Source of the DNA: a bacterium | Lineage (GTDB): Bacteria > Patescibacteriota > Dojkabacteria > B142 > OLB20 | DNA length: 33,802 bases | Assembly: GCA_021463645.1 (NCBI GenBank) | Contig: JAJTYI010000001.1 | Coordinates: 1 to 33,802, forward strand | Direction: 5' to 3' | Shown here: piece by piece, positions 22,905-33,800 of the stretch | Layout of the letters: every line of letters begins with the position of its first letter | How positions within the stretch are numbered: position 1 is the stretch's first letter | Made by a program: the position numbers and the translations under genes | Notes under the pieces: generated by a model | Database searches by the model: none | What the model saw: only the letters and a program-made list of their open reading frames with translations | What the model was told of the DNA's origin: nothing

Positions 22905-23189
22905 ATGTCTGACCCACAAGTCTTGCCAGGTATTTTACATGAAATACCCAAGGATTTATTATCTATTATTGAGAATAGCCCCCAGTTAATCTTAAAATGG
23001 AATGCCCTAACACCACTTGCCCGTAACGAGTGGATTTGCTGGGTCACAATCGTTAAGAAACAAGAGACTCGTGATGACCACTTAAGAAGATTGGAAGAAG
23101 AAATCCTAGGAGGGGTCAAAAGACCTTGTTGCTGGCCAGGATGCCCACATAGAAGAGAAAGTGCGAAGAAATGGTTTAAAAATATTTAG
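22905..23189 (+). CDS. YdeI/OmpD-associated (OmdA) domain protein
   Basis: A 94-residue protein matching the C-terminal half of the YdeI/OmdA family: IPKDLLSIIENSPQLILKWNAL, then LTPLARNEWICWVTIVKKQE, TRDDHLRRLEEEI and LGGVKRP. Members have been tied to bacteriocin or antimicrobial-peptide protection, but the mechanism is unknown. Full family proteins are 130-200 residues; here the N-terminal DUF1801-like part is missing, a common stand-alone form. Unusual is the Cys/His tail CCWPGCPHR, which could bind a metal. A strong promoter precedes it; it is a single-gene unit, convergent with GT4. Confidence 0.75.
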   Translation: MSDPQVLPGILHEIPKDLLSIIENSPQLILKWNALTPLARNEWICWVTIVKKQETRDDHLRRLEEEILGGVKRPCCWPGCPHRRESAKKWFKNI

Positions 23190-23224
23190 AAATTAAGGGG
23201 TTTAGACAATTGGGCTTCTATAAA

Positions 23225-24388
23225 TTATTCAGCTACAATATCTTTGGGTAACACCTCTTCATAGACATCTATTATTTTACTCGTAACTTTGTCCCATTTG
23301 TATTTTTGAGCAAATTCTTGTCCAATATGCCCTAATTCTTCCGCTCTGGACTTGTTTTTCACAATTGCTTCAATACTAACTTTCCATTCATCCTGATTCT
23401 TAGGATTTATTAATTTTACCGCTCGTGTGGTAAATATCTCTGCAGGACCACCTTTATTAGTAGAAATCACAGGTACTCCCTGAGCGAGAGCTTCTAGAAC
23501 AACGATTCCAAAAGCTTCATGTAGACTAGGCAAAAGTAAAACATCCGCTGCGCTATACATGTCAACTTGTTTTTCTGGAGTTATAAACTTCTCAGTAAAA
23601 ATAATATTATCCATTCCAGAGAACGAGTTTTTCAAAGTGTTCAAGTATCCATCATCTCCACCAGCGACAAAAAACAATACATTTTTGAGTTTTTTAACTG
23701 CAGTTTTGAGGTTTTGGATACCTTTAGCATAACTCACCCTACCAACAACAACTGCAATCCCCTGCCATTTATCAGGGTTAATATTCCATTCTCTATAAAA
23801 ATTTGGAGCAAAACCAGTTGAAAAGAATACATCTTCAACTCCATTTGGGATTTCAACTATTTTTTGCTCTGGGATTTTAAACTCATTAACCAATTTAGAT
23901 TTTTCTGAAGGTACAATTGAAATTATTTTTGAGAAATTTTTAATCAATAATTTTCCAATTATTTTGTCGTGAATTTTTATCATTCTTTCTGCAATAGGTG
24001 AACGAGTTGATGTCGGGAATGGATTGTGGGTGGTTAATACTAAAGGCTTTTTCTTTAATTTAGTAATAAACCAAGCTAAATATGACTCTGATTTGCGTAA
24101 TCCGTGCACATGCACTAAATCGTAATTCTCTTTCCAAAGATATGCCATAATTCCAGGGAAGAATTTATGATAATAGCTCAAACTAAACCAACTTCGGAAC
24201 CTATGGATTTCTACACCGAAATAGTTTGTGTCATATTTTGTGATGCGTTTTCCCACTTTAGTAGAGTCTGAGCAAAGAACTTCCACCTCATGGGCATTTT
24301 TTTCTAATTCTCTAGATAAATTTAAGACATGTGACTCAACTCCACCCGTAACTGGATGAAAGAATGTAGTGATTTGGATTATTTTCAT
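23225..24388 (-). CDS. GT4-family glycosyltransferase
   Basis: A 387-residue GT-B fold glycosyltransferase. The N-terminal domain has FFHPVTGGVESHVLNLSREL (glycine loop, 10-28), VHVHGLRKS and TTHNPFP. The C-terminal donor-binding domain has VVVGRVSYAKGIQNL (213-227) and the EX7E motif in PSLHEAFGIVVLEALAQG (Glu291 and Glu299). GT4 enzymes transfer sugars from UDP-, GDP- or similar donors to lipids, polysaccharides or other acceptors at the cytoplasmic face. Sugar and acceptor are unknown. It starts 8 bases after the stop of the ClpC-like gene, so both are probably in one transcript. No signal peptide. Confidence 0.9.
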   Translation of the reverse strand: MKIIQITTFFHPVTGGVESHVLNLSRELEKNAHEVEVLCSDSTKVGKRITKYDTNYFGVEIHRFRSWFSLSYYHKFFPGIMAYLWKENYDLVHVHGLRKSESYLAWFITKLKKKPLVLTTHNPFPTSTRSPIAERMIKIHDKIIGKLLIKNFSKIISIVPSEKSKLVNEFKIPEQKIVEIPNGVEDVFFSTGFAPNFYREWNINPDKWQGIAVVVGRVSYAKGIQNLKTAVKKLKNVLFFVAGGDDGYLNTLKNSFSGMDNIIFTEKFITPEKQVDMYSAADVLLLPSLHEAFGIVVLEALAQGVPVISTNKGGPAEIFTTRAVKLINPKNQDEWKVSIEAIVKNKSRAEELGHIGQEFAQKYKWDKVTSKIIDVYEEVLPKDIVAE

Positions 24389-24396
24389 TGAATTAC

Positions 24397-26985
24397 TTAC
24401 TTTTTATTAAATGTAAACACACCATTTTTAAAACCAACTTCTACCTTATCGTTTTCACTTACTTCTTCTGAAAGGATTTTCTCGGATAGTGGATTTTCAA
24501 TATATCTACGAATAATCCTCTGAAGAGGTCTAGCTCCGTACTGAGGATCATAACCAATCTTTGCAATCTCTTTAACTGCTTCTTCCGAATACTCAACAGA
24601 AATCTTCTGAGCATTTAGTAATCTGCTAGTTTTCTCTAACATCAACCTAACTATATTCTCAACTTCTTTAATTGACAATGCCTTGAACACTACTATTTCA
24701 TCAATTCTATTAACAAATTCAGGTTTAAAAGATTTTTTGATAAGTGCATTCATCTCTATCATCATCTCATCCCATTCTTTATTTGCATCCGAATTATCAT
24801 CATTGTTTTTCGATTTCATTTTAATAATCTTCGACTCTGTCTGACTCTGGGCTGTTACTGGAGCTGATTTTAACGGAGACTTGCTTATCTTATTTAATGT
24901 ATTAATAATTAACTCAGCACCAAGATTGCTCGTCATGATGATAATCGTGTTTTTGAAATCGATCGTTCTACCTTTTGAGTCAGTCAGTCTTCCTTCATCA
25001 AATAATTGAAGTAGTATGTTAAGAACATCTGGATGTGCTTTTTCAATCTCATCGAGAAGTATCAATGAATAAGGTTGTCTTCGGACCTTTTCTGTCAATT
25101 GCCCCCCTTCTTCGTATCCTACATATCCTGGAGGCGAACCAATTAGTTTCGCGACTGAATGTTTCTCCATAAATTCACTCATATCAAGCCTGAGCATTGC
25201 ACTTTCATCACCAAAAACTAATTCAGTCAAGACTTTTGCAAGTTCTGTCTTCCCTACACCGGTTGGTCCCATAAACAGTAGAACTGCTGTGGGTCTTGTA
25301 GGATTTTTCAAACCAACTCGAGATCTTCGAACAGCTTCAGAAACAATTTTTACGGCTTCGTCTTGCCCTACAATTTTTTCGTGAAGTTTGTTTTCCAAAT
25401 TCATCAAGTTTACTTTCTCTTCTTTCTTGAGACTGGTAACAGGAACTCCTGTCATCTTGGAAATTACTTCCGCTATGTCTTCATAGGTTACTTCTGGTGA
25501 TCCTGTTCCCACTCTTCTTTTCCACTCTTCTTCAATTGGTTTCATCTGCTCTTTTTTTTGTTCAATTTTCACTTTTAATTCAGCAGATTCTTTGTGCTTG
25601 TTTGCTCGTGTTAATGATTCTCTTTCCCTCTCAAGCTTTTCCACTTCGAGTTTAAGAGTTCTCAATTCTTCAGGTTCTGCAGTCACCCTGAGTCTTACTT
25701 TACTAGCCGATTCATCAATCACATCTATGGCTTTATCTGGTAAAAATCTATCTTTAATATATCTGTCAGATAATTGTGCAGCTGAAACTAATGCTTCATC
25801 AGAGATTTTAATCCTATGATGAGCTTCATATCTATCTCTTATCCCTCTTAAAATTTCAATTGTCTGTTCCACATTGGGTTCATCAACAAGAATTGGCTGA
25901 AATCTCCTCTCCAGTGCCGCGTCTTTTTCAATATATTTTTTGTATTCATTCAGAGTAGTAGCACCAATCACCTGAAGCTCACCTCTAGCTAATGCAGGTT
26001 TTATCATATTTGCTAAATCTAGTTCTCCCTCACGGGAACCTGAACCAACAATTGTATGAAGTTCATCTATGAACAAGATTACTTCTCTTTCAGCTTTTTC
26101 TAATTCTGTAATAAACTTTTTTGCACGATCCTCGAACTCCCCTCTAAACTTAGAACCAGCGACCAACATACCCAAGTCTAGTGCTTTTACTCTTTTGTTT
26201 TTCAAAATATCTGGGACATTATTTGTTGAGATTCTTTGGGCTAGACCTTCTACGATTGCTGTTTTCCCAACACCAGGCTCTCCTATCAAAACGGGATTGT
26301 TTTTCTTACGCCTTGATAGAATTTCAATAATTCTAGTAATTTCATCCGCACGACCAACAACAGGGTCAATTTTACCCTGAAGGGCAATCTCGGTCAGATC
26401 TTTTGAATATTTGTCCAATTCCGGAGTAAGTGAATGGGATTTGAGCTTTTCACCTTCTTTGTCCCCCTCCCCGACTAATTTGATTACCGCTTGTCTGGCT
26501 TGTGGATGAGTTATGCCATTTTTCTTTAAAACTTGATACGCAAGTCCTTCACCTTCTCTCAAAATTCCTAAAATTAGATGTTCTGTTCCGATGTAGTTGT
26601 GCCCTAATTCTCTTGCCTCTTGAAATGCAAGTTGAAGAATTTGTTTCGCTCTTGGTGTGATACCAATATTTGTGGTTTCCTGAGTCCCTTCACTTAACAA
26701 CGATTCAACATATTCAATCAATTGATCTTTATTTAAATTCAAATCTTTTAATAATTTCTCTGTAAGCTCGTCAGATTTCAACAAAGCTAGTAACAAATGT
26801 TCACTATCTATATTTCTCTGCTTGTATTCAACAGTGATTCCAGCTGCTTCTTGAATTGTTCTCTGGGTTCTTTCTGAGAAAAGTTGTGTAATATCAACCC
26901 TCTCGGAGGCTCCGTTGTAACTAGAGAATTGATTAAACGGATTATCTCCATTTCCAAATGGGTCAAAAGGATTTTGATCGTTCAT
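24397..26985 (-). CDS. clpC: ClpC-like AAA+ unfoldase
   Basis: An 862-residue Hsp100 ATPase. Order: Gly/Asn/Phe-rich leader (1-30), Clp_N double repeat (34-170), AAA-1 with Walker A GEPGVGKT (235-242) and Walker B ILFIDE (303-308), a short ClpC-size coiled middle domain (about 438-490), AAA-2 with GPTGVGKT (573-580), LILLDE (641-646) and NR (759-760), then the C-terminal D2-small domain. The hexamer unfolds proteins, usually feeding ClpP. However, the region where ClpC has its [LIV]GF ClpP-docking loop (about 690-745) holds a Lys/Ser/Asn/Asp-rich insert without such a tripeptide. It may work as a ClpB-like unfoldase, but the short middle domain is not ClpB. It is the first gene of a unit with GT4; the clp name is by overall similarity. 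Confidence 0.88.
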   Translation of the reverse strand: MNDQNPFDPFGNGDNPFNQFSSYNGASERVDITQLFSERTQRTIQEAAGITVEYKQRNIDSEHLLLALLKSDELTEKLLKDLNLNKDQLIEYVESLLSEGTQETTNIGITPRAKQILQLAFQEARELGHNYIGTEHLILGILREGEGLAYQVLKKNGITHPQARQAVIKLVGEGDKEGEKLKSHSLTPELDKYSKDLTEIALQGKIDPVVGRADEITRIIEILSRRKKNNPVLIGEPGVGKTAIVEGLAQRISTNNVPDILKNKRVKALDLGMLVAGSKFRGEFEDRAKKFITELEKAEREVILFIDELHTIVGSGSREGELDLANMIKPALARGELQVIGATTLNEYKKYIEKDAALERRFQPILVDEPNVEQTIEILRGIRDRYEAHHRIKISDEALVSAAQLSDRYIKDRFLPDKAIDVIDESASKVRLRVTAEPEELRTLKLEVEKLERERESLTRANKHKESAELKVKIEQKKEQMKPIEEEWKRRVGTGSPEVTYEDIAEVISKMTGVPVTSLKKEEKVNLMNLENKLHEKIVGQDEAVKIVSEAVRRSRVGLKNPTRPTAVLLFMGPTGVGKTELAKVLTELVFGDESAMLRLDMSEFMEKHSVAKLIGSPPGYVGYEEGGQLTEKVRRQPYSLILLDEIEKAHPDVLNILLQLFDEGRLTDSKGRTIDFKNTIIIMTSNLGAELIINTLNKISKSPLKSAPVTAQSQTESKIIKMKSKNNDDNSDANKEWDEMMIEMNALIKKSFKPEFVNRIDEIVVFKALSIKEVENIVRLMLEKTSRLLNAQKISVEYSEEAVKEIAKIGYDPQYGARPLQRIIRRYIENPLSEKILSEEVSENDKVEVGFKNGVFTFNKK

Positions 26986-27039
26986 ACGAAATAATTAACA
27001 ACTAACCAAAACATCTAGTGCTTATGTTAATTGTTAATT

Positions 27040-27726
27040 TTATTTTTTTGCCATTTCAATCCCTTCTTTGATGGGATCAAAGTAATAACCCTGATGAACT
27101 GATTCGCGGTATTCGTTTTGGCTGATTCTTACAATCAATCTGATATCATTTTGAAGAGTAGGAATAACCATACGACCACCAATTGCTAGTTGGCTTTTGA
27201 TTACTACTGGGATTTGTGCCATAGCGACGGAAAGGTGAATCCCATCATAGGGTGAATATTCAGGTAGACCATTGCTTCCATCTCGGAAAATAACAAACAA
27301 ATTGATTAATTCAGGATACTTACGTACATTTTCTACGGCTTTACGAGCAATTGACTCAACTCTTTCCATTGTGTAAACGACTCCTTTAGGTCCAACTGCG
27401 TCTGCTAGTAATGCAGCCAACCATCCACTACCGGTACCGATATCGAGATATTTACCAGATTCTTTTATGTCTAATAACTCTAACATCTCACATATTAATG
27501 TAGGTTTGTTTAATATTGTGCCATCCTCAATCAAAACATCAACATCTTGGAATGCTTTATCTTTAGATACTGCGGGTACAAAGTCTTCTCGTTGGATTTT
27601 CATTAATGCTTTCTTGAGAAGTGGATTTTTAACCACTGGGTATTGTCCAGTTGTTAATACTTGATTAAGATATTTATGGGTCCAACTAAAGACTCCTGCT
27701 CCACCAAAACTATCAATATCGTTCAT
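27040..27726 (-). CDS. pcm: Protein-L-isoaspartate O-methyltransferase
   Basis: A 228-residue SAM-dependent methyltransferase of the PCMT family, which methylates isoaspartyl residues in aged proteins to start their repair. Motif I is KYLDIGTGSGWLAALLA (92-108); the preceding IEDGTILNKPTLICEMLELL matches the family's GQTIS.P segment, with Asn in place of the usual Ser; the REDFVP at 46-51 is the usual N-terminal mark. An upstream TTG (27762) would lengthen it by 12 residues, but it would lie upstream of the TATAAT at 27754-27749, so the ATG at 27726 is preferred. It lies next to the ClpC-like gene, which would fit a protein-quality-control unit. Confidence 0.9.
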   Translation of the reverse strand: MNDIDSFGGAGVFSWTHKYLNQVLTTGQYPVVKNPLLKKALMKIQREDFVPAVSKDKAFQDVDVLIEDGTILNKPTLICEMLELLDIKESGKYLDIGTGSGWLAALLADAVGPKGVVYTMERVESIARKAVENVRKYPELINLFVIFRDGSNGLPEYSPYDGIHLSVAMAQIPVVIKSQLAIGGRMVIPTLQNDIRLIVRISQNEYRESVHQGYYFDPIKEGIEMAKK

Positions 27727-27748
27727 TTTTGAAATACTTAATATAAAT

Positions 27749-27754
27749 ATTATA
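27749..27754 (-). promoter_or_regulatory. Candidate -10 box of the pcm gene
   Basis: TATAAT on the minus strand, 22 bases before the ATG at 27726. The upstream -35 is not clear. Confidence 0.4.
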
Positions 27755-27863
27755 ACAAACAAAAATTAGCATTACTAAATTGTTTAACATATTAATTTGA
27801 AGAAATGAAGAAAATCAGAAATTAAGAACTTTTTTAATTAAATCTGAAATTAAAGAAAATAAC

Positions 27864-27892
27864 TTCATCTTCTAATAAATTTACAGTAGAAT
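27864..27892 (+). promoter_or_regulatory. Candidate promoter of the giant gene
   Basis: TTCATC (27864-27869), a 17-base spacer, TAGAAT (27887-27892). The expected start point falls at about 27899, the A of the ATG, suggesting a leaderless mRNA. Confidence 0.35.
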
Positions 27893-27898
27893 AAAAAT

Positions 27899-30800
27899 AT
27901 GAAATCGATTGGTATTCGTAAAATTCGCATAATACTTTTGTTAGTGCTAGGATTGGCATTCCTATTGATTGGCTCCATCGTTATATCAGTTTTAGATAAA
28001 GACGATAATGTTCCTCAAGACAACTCCACAGGACAAGAATTTAATATAAAAGATCTTCCCCCAAACGAACCAAAAACTCTCGACACCGATACCAGAAAAG
28101 TAAGTCCTAGTGTAAATCCAAAAGTTGGAGAACCTGTTGAGGAAAATGAAGATAAACTTCGAGAGATCTCAAAGGAAGCTCAAGAAGCTTATGAAAGAGA
28201 TACGAATATGAATGTTAAAGGTGCTAATACTGATGATGCTTTAGTACAAAAAGTATTTGTTGTTATTTGGGATTCAACACGCATGTCCCCAAACTCGGAT
28301 TATCCCGTATCAGATGACCCCGCAAAACTATCAACCTTACTAAAGGAGAAGATGGAGGAAGCTTCTATCGAACAAGGATATTCGGAATCTGGAAATAACT
28401 TTAAAAATGCGGAATTTCAAATTACCGATGTTGTCAGATATTTTGGTGTGACCCCTAAGAAGCCCGGAACCCCTCCTATTGATAGCCCTAATGGAGATGC
28501 CCACAGCGGGTCCTTTGACTATAACGCTTTGGTAGATATGCACAATCTTTGTCAAAAAGTGAATAATAACGAGATTGATGAGGTGTGGGTATGGGCTGAT
28601 AGAACAGGAGGTTTTTGGGAATCAATTATGATGGGACCTTCAAATCAAGTGTATTATATCAACGGTGACCCAATTGTCAGAAATGATTGCCAAAGAGCTT
28701 TATATGTGATGGGGTTTAATTATGAAGTATGGGTTGACCAAGCTATGCATAGTTATGGCCATAGATCTGAAGACACTTTGTCTTTCTTCCTTGATGGTGT
28801 TTATAGTAATGCTATTTATCCTGGAAGTACATCTTTTGAATACATGGGGATAAATTATGATTCAAATTACACTGACAACAAAAACTATATCGGAAATATG
28901 CATTGGCCTCATAATGCAATCAAACGCGATGATAGCACTGAATATGATTATAACAATACAACAAGCAAAATCACTGATTTTAGAGATTGGAATCCTCAAC
29001 ATACAGGAGAAAAAAGTAACTTGAATTGTAATCAATGGGGTTGTACCCCTCATGGTTTTTATACACAGTGGTTTCAAAATCTGCCAGGAAGATGCACCAG
29101 TTCGAAGTTAACTCAATTAAATGGAAATCCCATGATAAATATGTGGTGGGCAATATTAAAGAATTCATTTTATATTGAATCCGATGGATGTGATGTAGAA
29201 CCAACAACACCACCTAGTCCTTCGCAACCACCAGCAGCTCCTCCCGTTGATTCTCCGGAAAGTGGAGAATGTCAACCGATGCTCGAATATTGTGATCCTC
29301 CAGGAGCGAATTTACTTGACGATGTGTACTTTAATCAGTCGAATGATGGTAGTTTCGAAAACCCCATTTGTACACTTAATCCAGATGGTTCGTATGGAGG
29401 GAAAGGTTGCGATGCCGTAAACCAGCAACATACATATTATCAAGCAGATCGTTCAGCATTACTTCCAATCAACTCAATGGCTTTCTTTACGAGTGGTGAA
29501 GGATACGACAAACCTGAGTATATAGTGCAAGAAGTTGCAGGAAATCAACAATGCGAAGAAGGTTTGACAGCTCATGGTAACAACTCGTATAAGATTTTTT
29601 CTAGACAAGGTTTAGCTCTGAAAGGCGGACTTTGTCTACCTATGAAACCGCACGGTAATCCTACGCATTCGGGCATCAACTTCAGAGTATCTCAAGCAAC
29701 TAGAGATATTGCTGACAATGTAGAAGTGACATTTAGACTTGGCTACATTACAACACCTCTTTCCAACAACTTCTATTTCGATAGTACACCTTCTCTTCAG
29801 GAATCAGCGATTACATGGGTTACAACTAGAAGAGTAGGACAAAGTGAATACGGACAAGAAGAAGGTTTTGCATCAAGATACGCTGGTGGATTCTTAGAGT
29901 CAACAATGCCAGGAAATGCAACTGGCTTCTGTTTTATGGCAGAAAGTGTCGGAGGGCAAGGTATCAATACATTCTGGGATGCAGCTTTCGCAAGTATTGA
30001 TTCAAATTCATGCGATATAGCCACCGAACACAAAGATGGAATCGATCGATCCTGTGGGGGCTATGCTTGTGGAAACGTTGACCCCACTCTTTCGGGCAAT
30101 GGATATGTCGACTTCAATCAAGAATATTATGCATTTGATATGCCAACTCACTGGAGAGCTACACAATGTCATTATGAAACCGAAACAAATGGAGCAGATT
30201 CTGAATATGGGGCTTTATTCGCAGGACTGGACTTAAATAATTGTGATCCAAATTACTGGGACCCAGCACAAAGAAATCTTCATCCCGAGATGGACAAACC
30301 AGACGTGGCTTGTGCAGACTCGAGGAATTGGATTTATGGGTATGCATGGACTGGAGGTGTGAAAGACTTTGGTCTACTTCAATACTTAGATTGCGCATTA
30401 ACCTCTCTTGATGGTAACGAAATTGATCCAGAACTTAGAAATGCGTTTAAAGGAACTTCCAACAATCCATACTTTTGTGACCAGATATTAAAGTCTTACG
30501 CGAATTCTATTGACGTTCCTCTCGACGTGGATCCTGCATTTGAAATACGTTACAGCAATACCTATTCAGGATTAGTAAATGCAATACAAGCAGAAACGAG
30601 AAGCAATTTCTGGAAAGTGCCACTACTTGGAAGTGCCGTAGGTTCTGGAGTGATTAACAACAAATATCCTGAAGAACATTATATCGATCCATTTTTAATT
30701 AGTAAGAGAAATTCTGGCTCAGGACTAAATAATTTTTCGAAATTCAATCTAGAAGATCAAGCTATTGCAATTATTGTAAAAGACGAAGATCATGAATTTA

Positions 30801-33800
30801 CAGATTCTATAATCCCACAAAACGAAGTACTAATGGAAGATCTATTGGCTCGTGGACCTGTATGTGAAGAAATTGTCGGAGACCCAATCACTAAGATACA
30901 TTATGGTCCTGAAGAAGGACTTTCTGATAGGGCAATCTTTGGTTTTGCAGACGATGAAGGAAGTTTCGAACACATTATTGAAGAAGAAAACCACGATATA
31001 ACAACAAGACAACTTTGTGATTATCAATTCCATGAAGGTCGAGTGGTAGGAGCTGATTGTACAATTGATGGGATAACATTTAATGAGGGAAATATAGGTG
31101 CTACCCTACATGGCGCCGGACTTATGGATTACCTTTCCGTTCCCACCCTACCACCTCCATCACCCACCGGAATACCAGTTGAAGGTTTTGATACCTGTCC
31201 CGATCAGAGTTTCTGTGGAGAAGATTTTGATTGTGAAGATTCAATGTTAGCACTCTATGAACATTGTAAAATGACGGTTGATGAATTCAGTATAGGGATT
31301 GGTGGAAATCCATTTATCAGGCAAGAACTACCCAACGGTTGGAGAGATCTTCAAGTGTTCGGACTGAACAAAGTAATGGATTCCATGTGGCACAATGAAT
31401 TTTTACAATATAACTACCCTATCCGCCATGAAAATGTTGGAATTGATGTTAACCAAGTTGTGAGTATGTATGACCAACAGCAACCAAAATGCAGCATCAT
31501 GCCTGAGAGTAGAAAACCTGTTTATTGTAGTGATGACGCAGATCCAGCGACTGCATCAGTCATTGACAAGGCTCAACAAGTTTGCAGACGTGTTCCACCT
31601 TATAACTGCAATTGTAGTGCTTCAAACTTCACAACTTGTTTGATTGATTGCAAAGCGAACTTTACTCCTCCTCCACCATTGGAAGACATAGGACTACCTA
31701 TCGAAGGTGATATAGTACCAACTCGTCCACCAGGACCAAATGTTACACAACCTCCCGATACAGCAATTCGCCCAATATTGGATAATACTCACGAATCGTT
31801 CTTAGAGAGGTTTGTAAGACTTTTAGACCCAAAGACATATCCAGGTGAAGGTGGAAGAGAATATGAGGAAGGGCAAATTTATAACTATGATCCACGATAT
31901 ACAGGAGGATTCCTACTCGCTAATACTGGAGGTGAAGCAACACAATGTACTGTCCAAACAGGTCCTAGAGCTGCAGAGAGTGTCTCTCAAGTTAGAATCG
32001 AGAACTACTTTGCGTATGCCGGACAACTTGCCAGAATGAATGAAAGAATAGGATTTGCCGCAACAAATAATAAAGATCCTAGATCTTTTAAGGGAGAAAT
32101 TATTGATATCGAGAATGCTTCAGTTGCAGAGCTTATTTCATATTTCGTAGTTAGAGGAGAAGGGCTTGAAAATGTCGCTATACCTTACTGTGATTCTTTG
32201 ACAGACACAGAAAAAGCTGATTGTATGACATCAACCGATCAAAGTTGTGATTGTATGATAAGAAGTTGCCAACAACAATACGATACAAAATTATCAAATA
32301 TGGACGAATATCTGCCATTAATCTGTGAAAAGTTAACAAATATCCCTGAGAATGACTATCATCAAAGACCAATATCGGAATGTATTACAAATTTATCAAC
32401 TCATTGGGTAAATAATATTTTTATACCCGCAAAAGAAAGGTGTGATGCAACACCAAAAACGAATCTCAATTTCAATTGCGATCCAATGGCAAATTACTTG
32501 ATTGACCAAGGTTTTGATACTGCAGAACTAAGACTCGCGGCATGCGATCGCATACTTAACGATCAACAATGCGATTATGAAAAATTTGGAGTACATTTGA
32601 TAACCGGACCAATTCAACCAGAAAACTATACAAGAGCGGAAACATTAGGTTTGGGATGGAAAATGGAGGTGATAGTCGATGATTCAGATAATATGGTTAC
32701 TTCGATGGCTGACGCTGTGAATTCGTTTAGTGGTAAGACAGTGTTTAGATTCTGTAATGCAGATCAAGGAGAAGCAGGGTCGAAAATACAAGATCAAAGT
32801 TGTCAATTTAGAACAGAACTTACTGGGTCTCCTGCAGAGTCAGGAAGAAAAGCAGCCAACATGATACTCAGGGTTGCAGAGAGAACGAGTAAAGCATTTC
32901 TAGTCGCACCTATAAACGAGCCAGTGTCGGAACATTGGTTCGGAGGTGATTTGAATGACGATTCAAATCCAACGACAATGCAAGCTGCATCAGAATTCTA
33001 TACTGCATTTGCTGAAGTTCTCAATGCGAATCAGGCTTTAAGAAACAAAATTGAAATTGGTGGACCTACTTATAATGTCACCGCATTCGGGAATTACAGT
33101 AACTTTGAAAAATTCCATTCTGAATTTACTGCCAAAGCATTGGTAGATTACTGGACTGTTAATATTTATAATCACGATGATTTACCTCCTGCAATAAACA
33201 AAATCGAAGTCCAATTCGAACATGTAAAAAGTGTCTTCAATGATTCAAAACTCATAGGAATTAACGAAACAGGTGATTTCCAACACAACATATTGAGACT
33301 GAGAGATAGTCTCGCCATTATAGGACCTGATCCAAGATTAAAATACGCACTGTTATTTAATGCCTTTGGTGGATGGGGTGATACGAGAGGAGAACCATTA
33401 ATATTGAATGATGTGGAAATCCGAAATATCCTATCTGATAATGGTGTTTGTGAAGATACTGAAGAACCTATTTGTTATGAGGATCCTACAGGTGGTGGTG
33501 GAAACTTAGTTGCAAACCCACTTCCATTTGCTCGCAATTTCGTAGAAGTTTATGACCAACTACATGCTCCAAATTCTGCCGGAGGTAGAACTTGTGCTGA
33601 TTTGCCTCCTGGCCCAGGGGAGTATTATGAACCAAATGATGTAGGAATGGCTTGCGAAGGATATGAAACTAGGAAAGCTCTCCCAGAGTATGAATTCTAC
33701 AGAGGAGCATTAAGAAGATGCGGAATCCCTGTATCACAGACGGGGTGGACATCTCAGAACACATATAATATTGACGATTTAGGTGAACTGAAAGAAGAGA

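Noticed and set aside
28340-32372. Several 60-80 codon frames, mostly on the minus strand, under the giant gene
   Set aside because: They lie inside one continuous 1968-codon frame and have no motifs or promoters.
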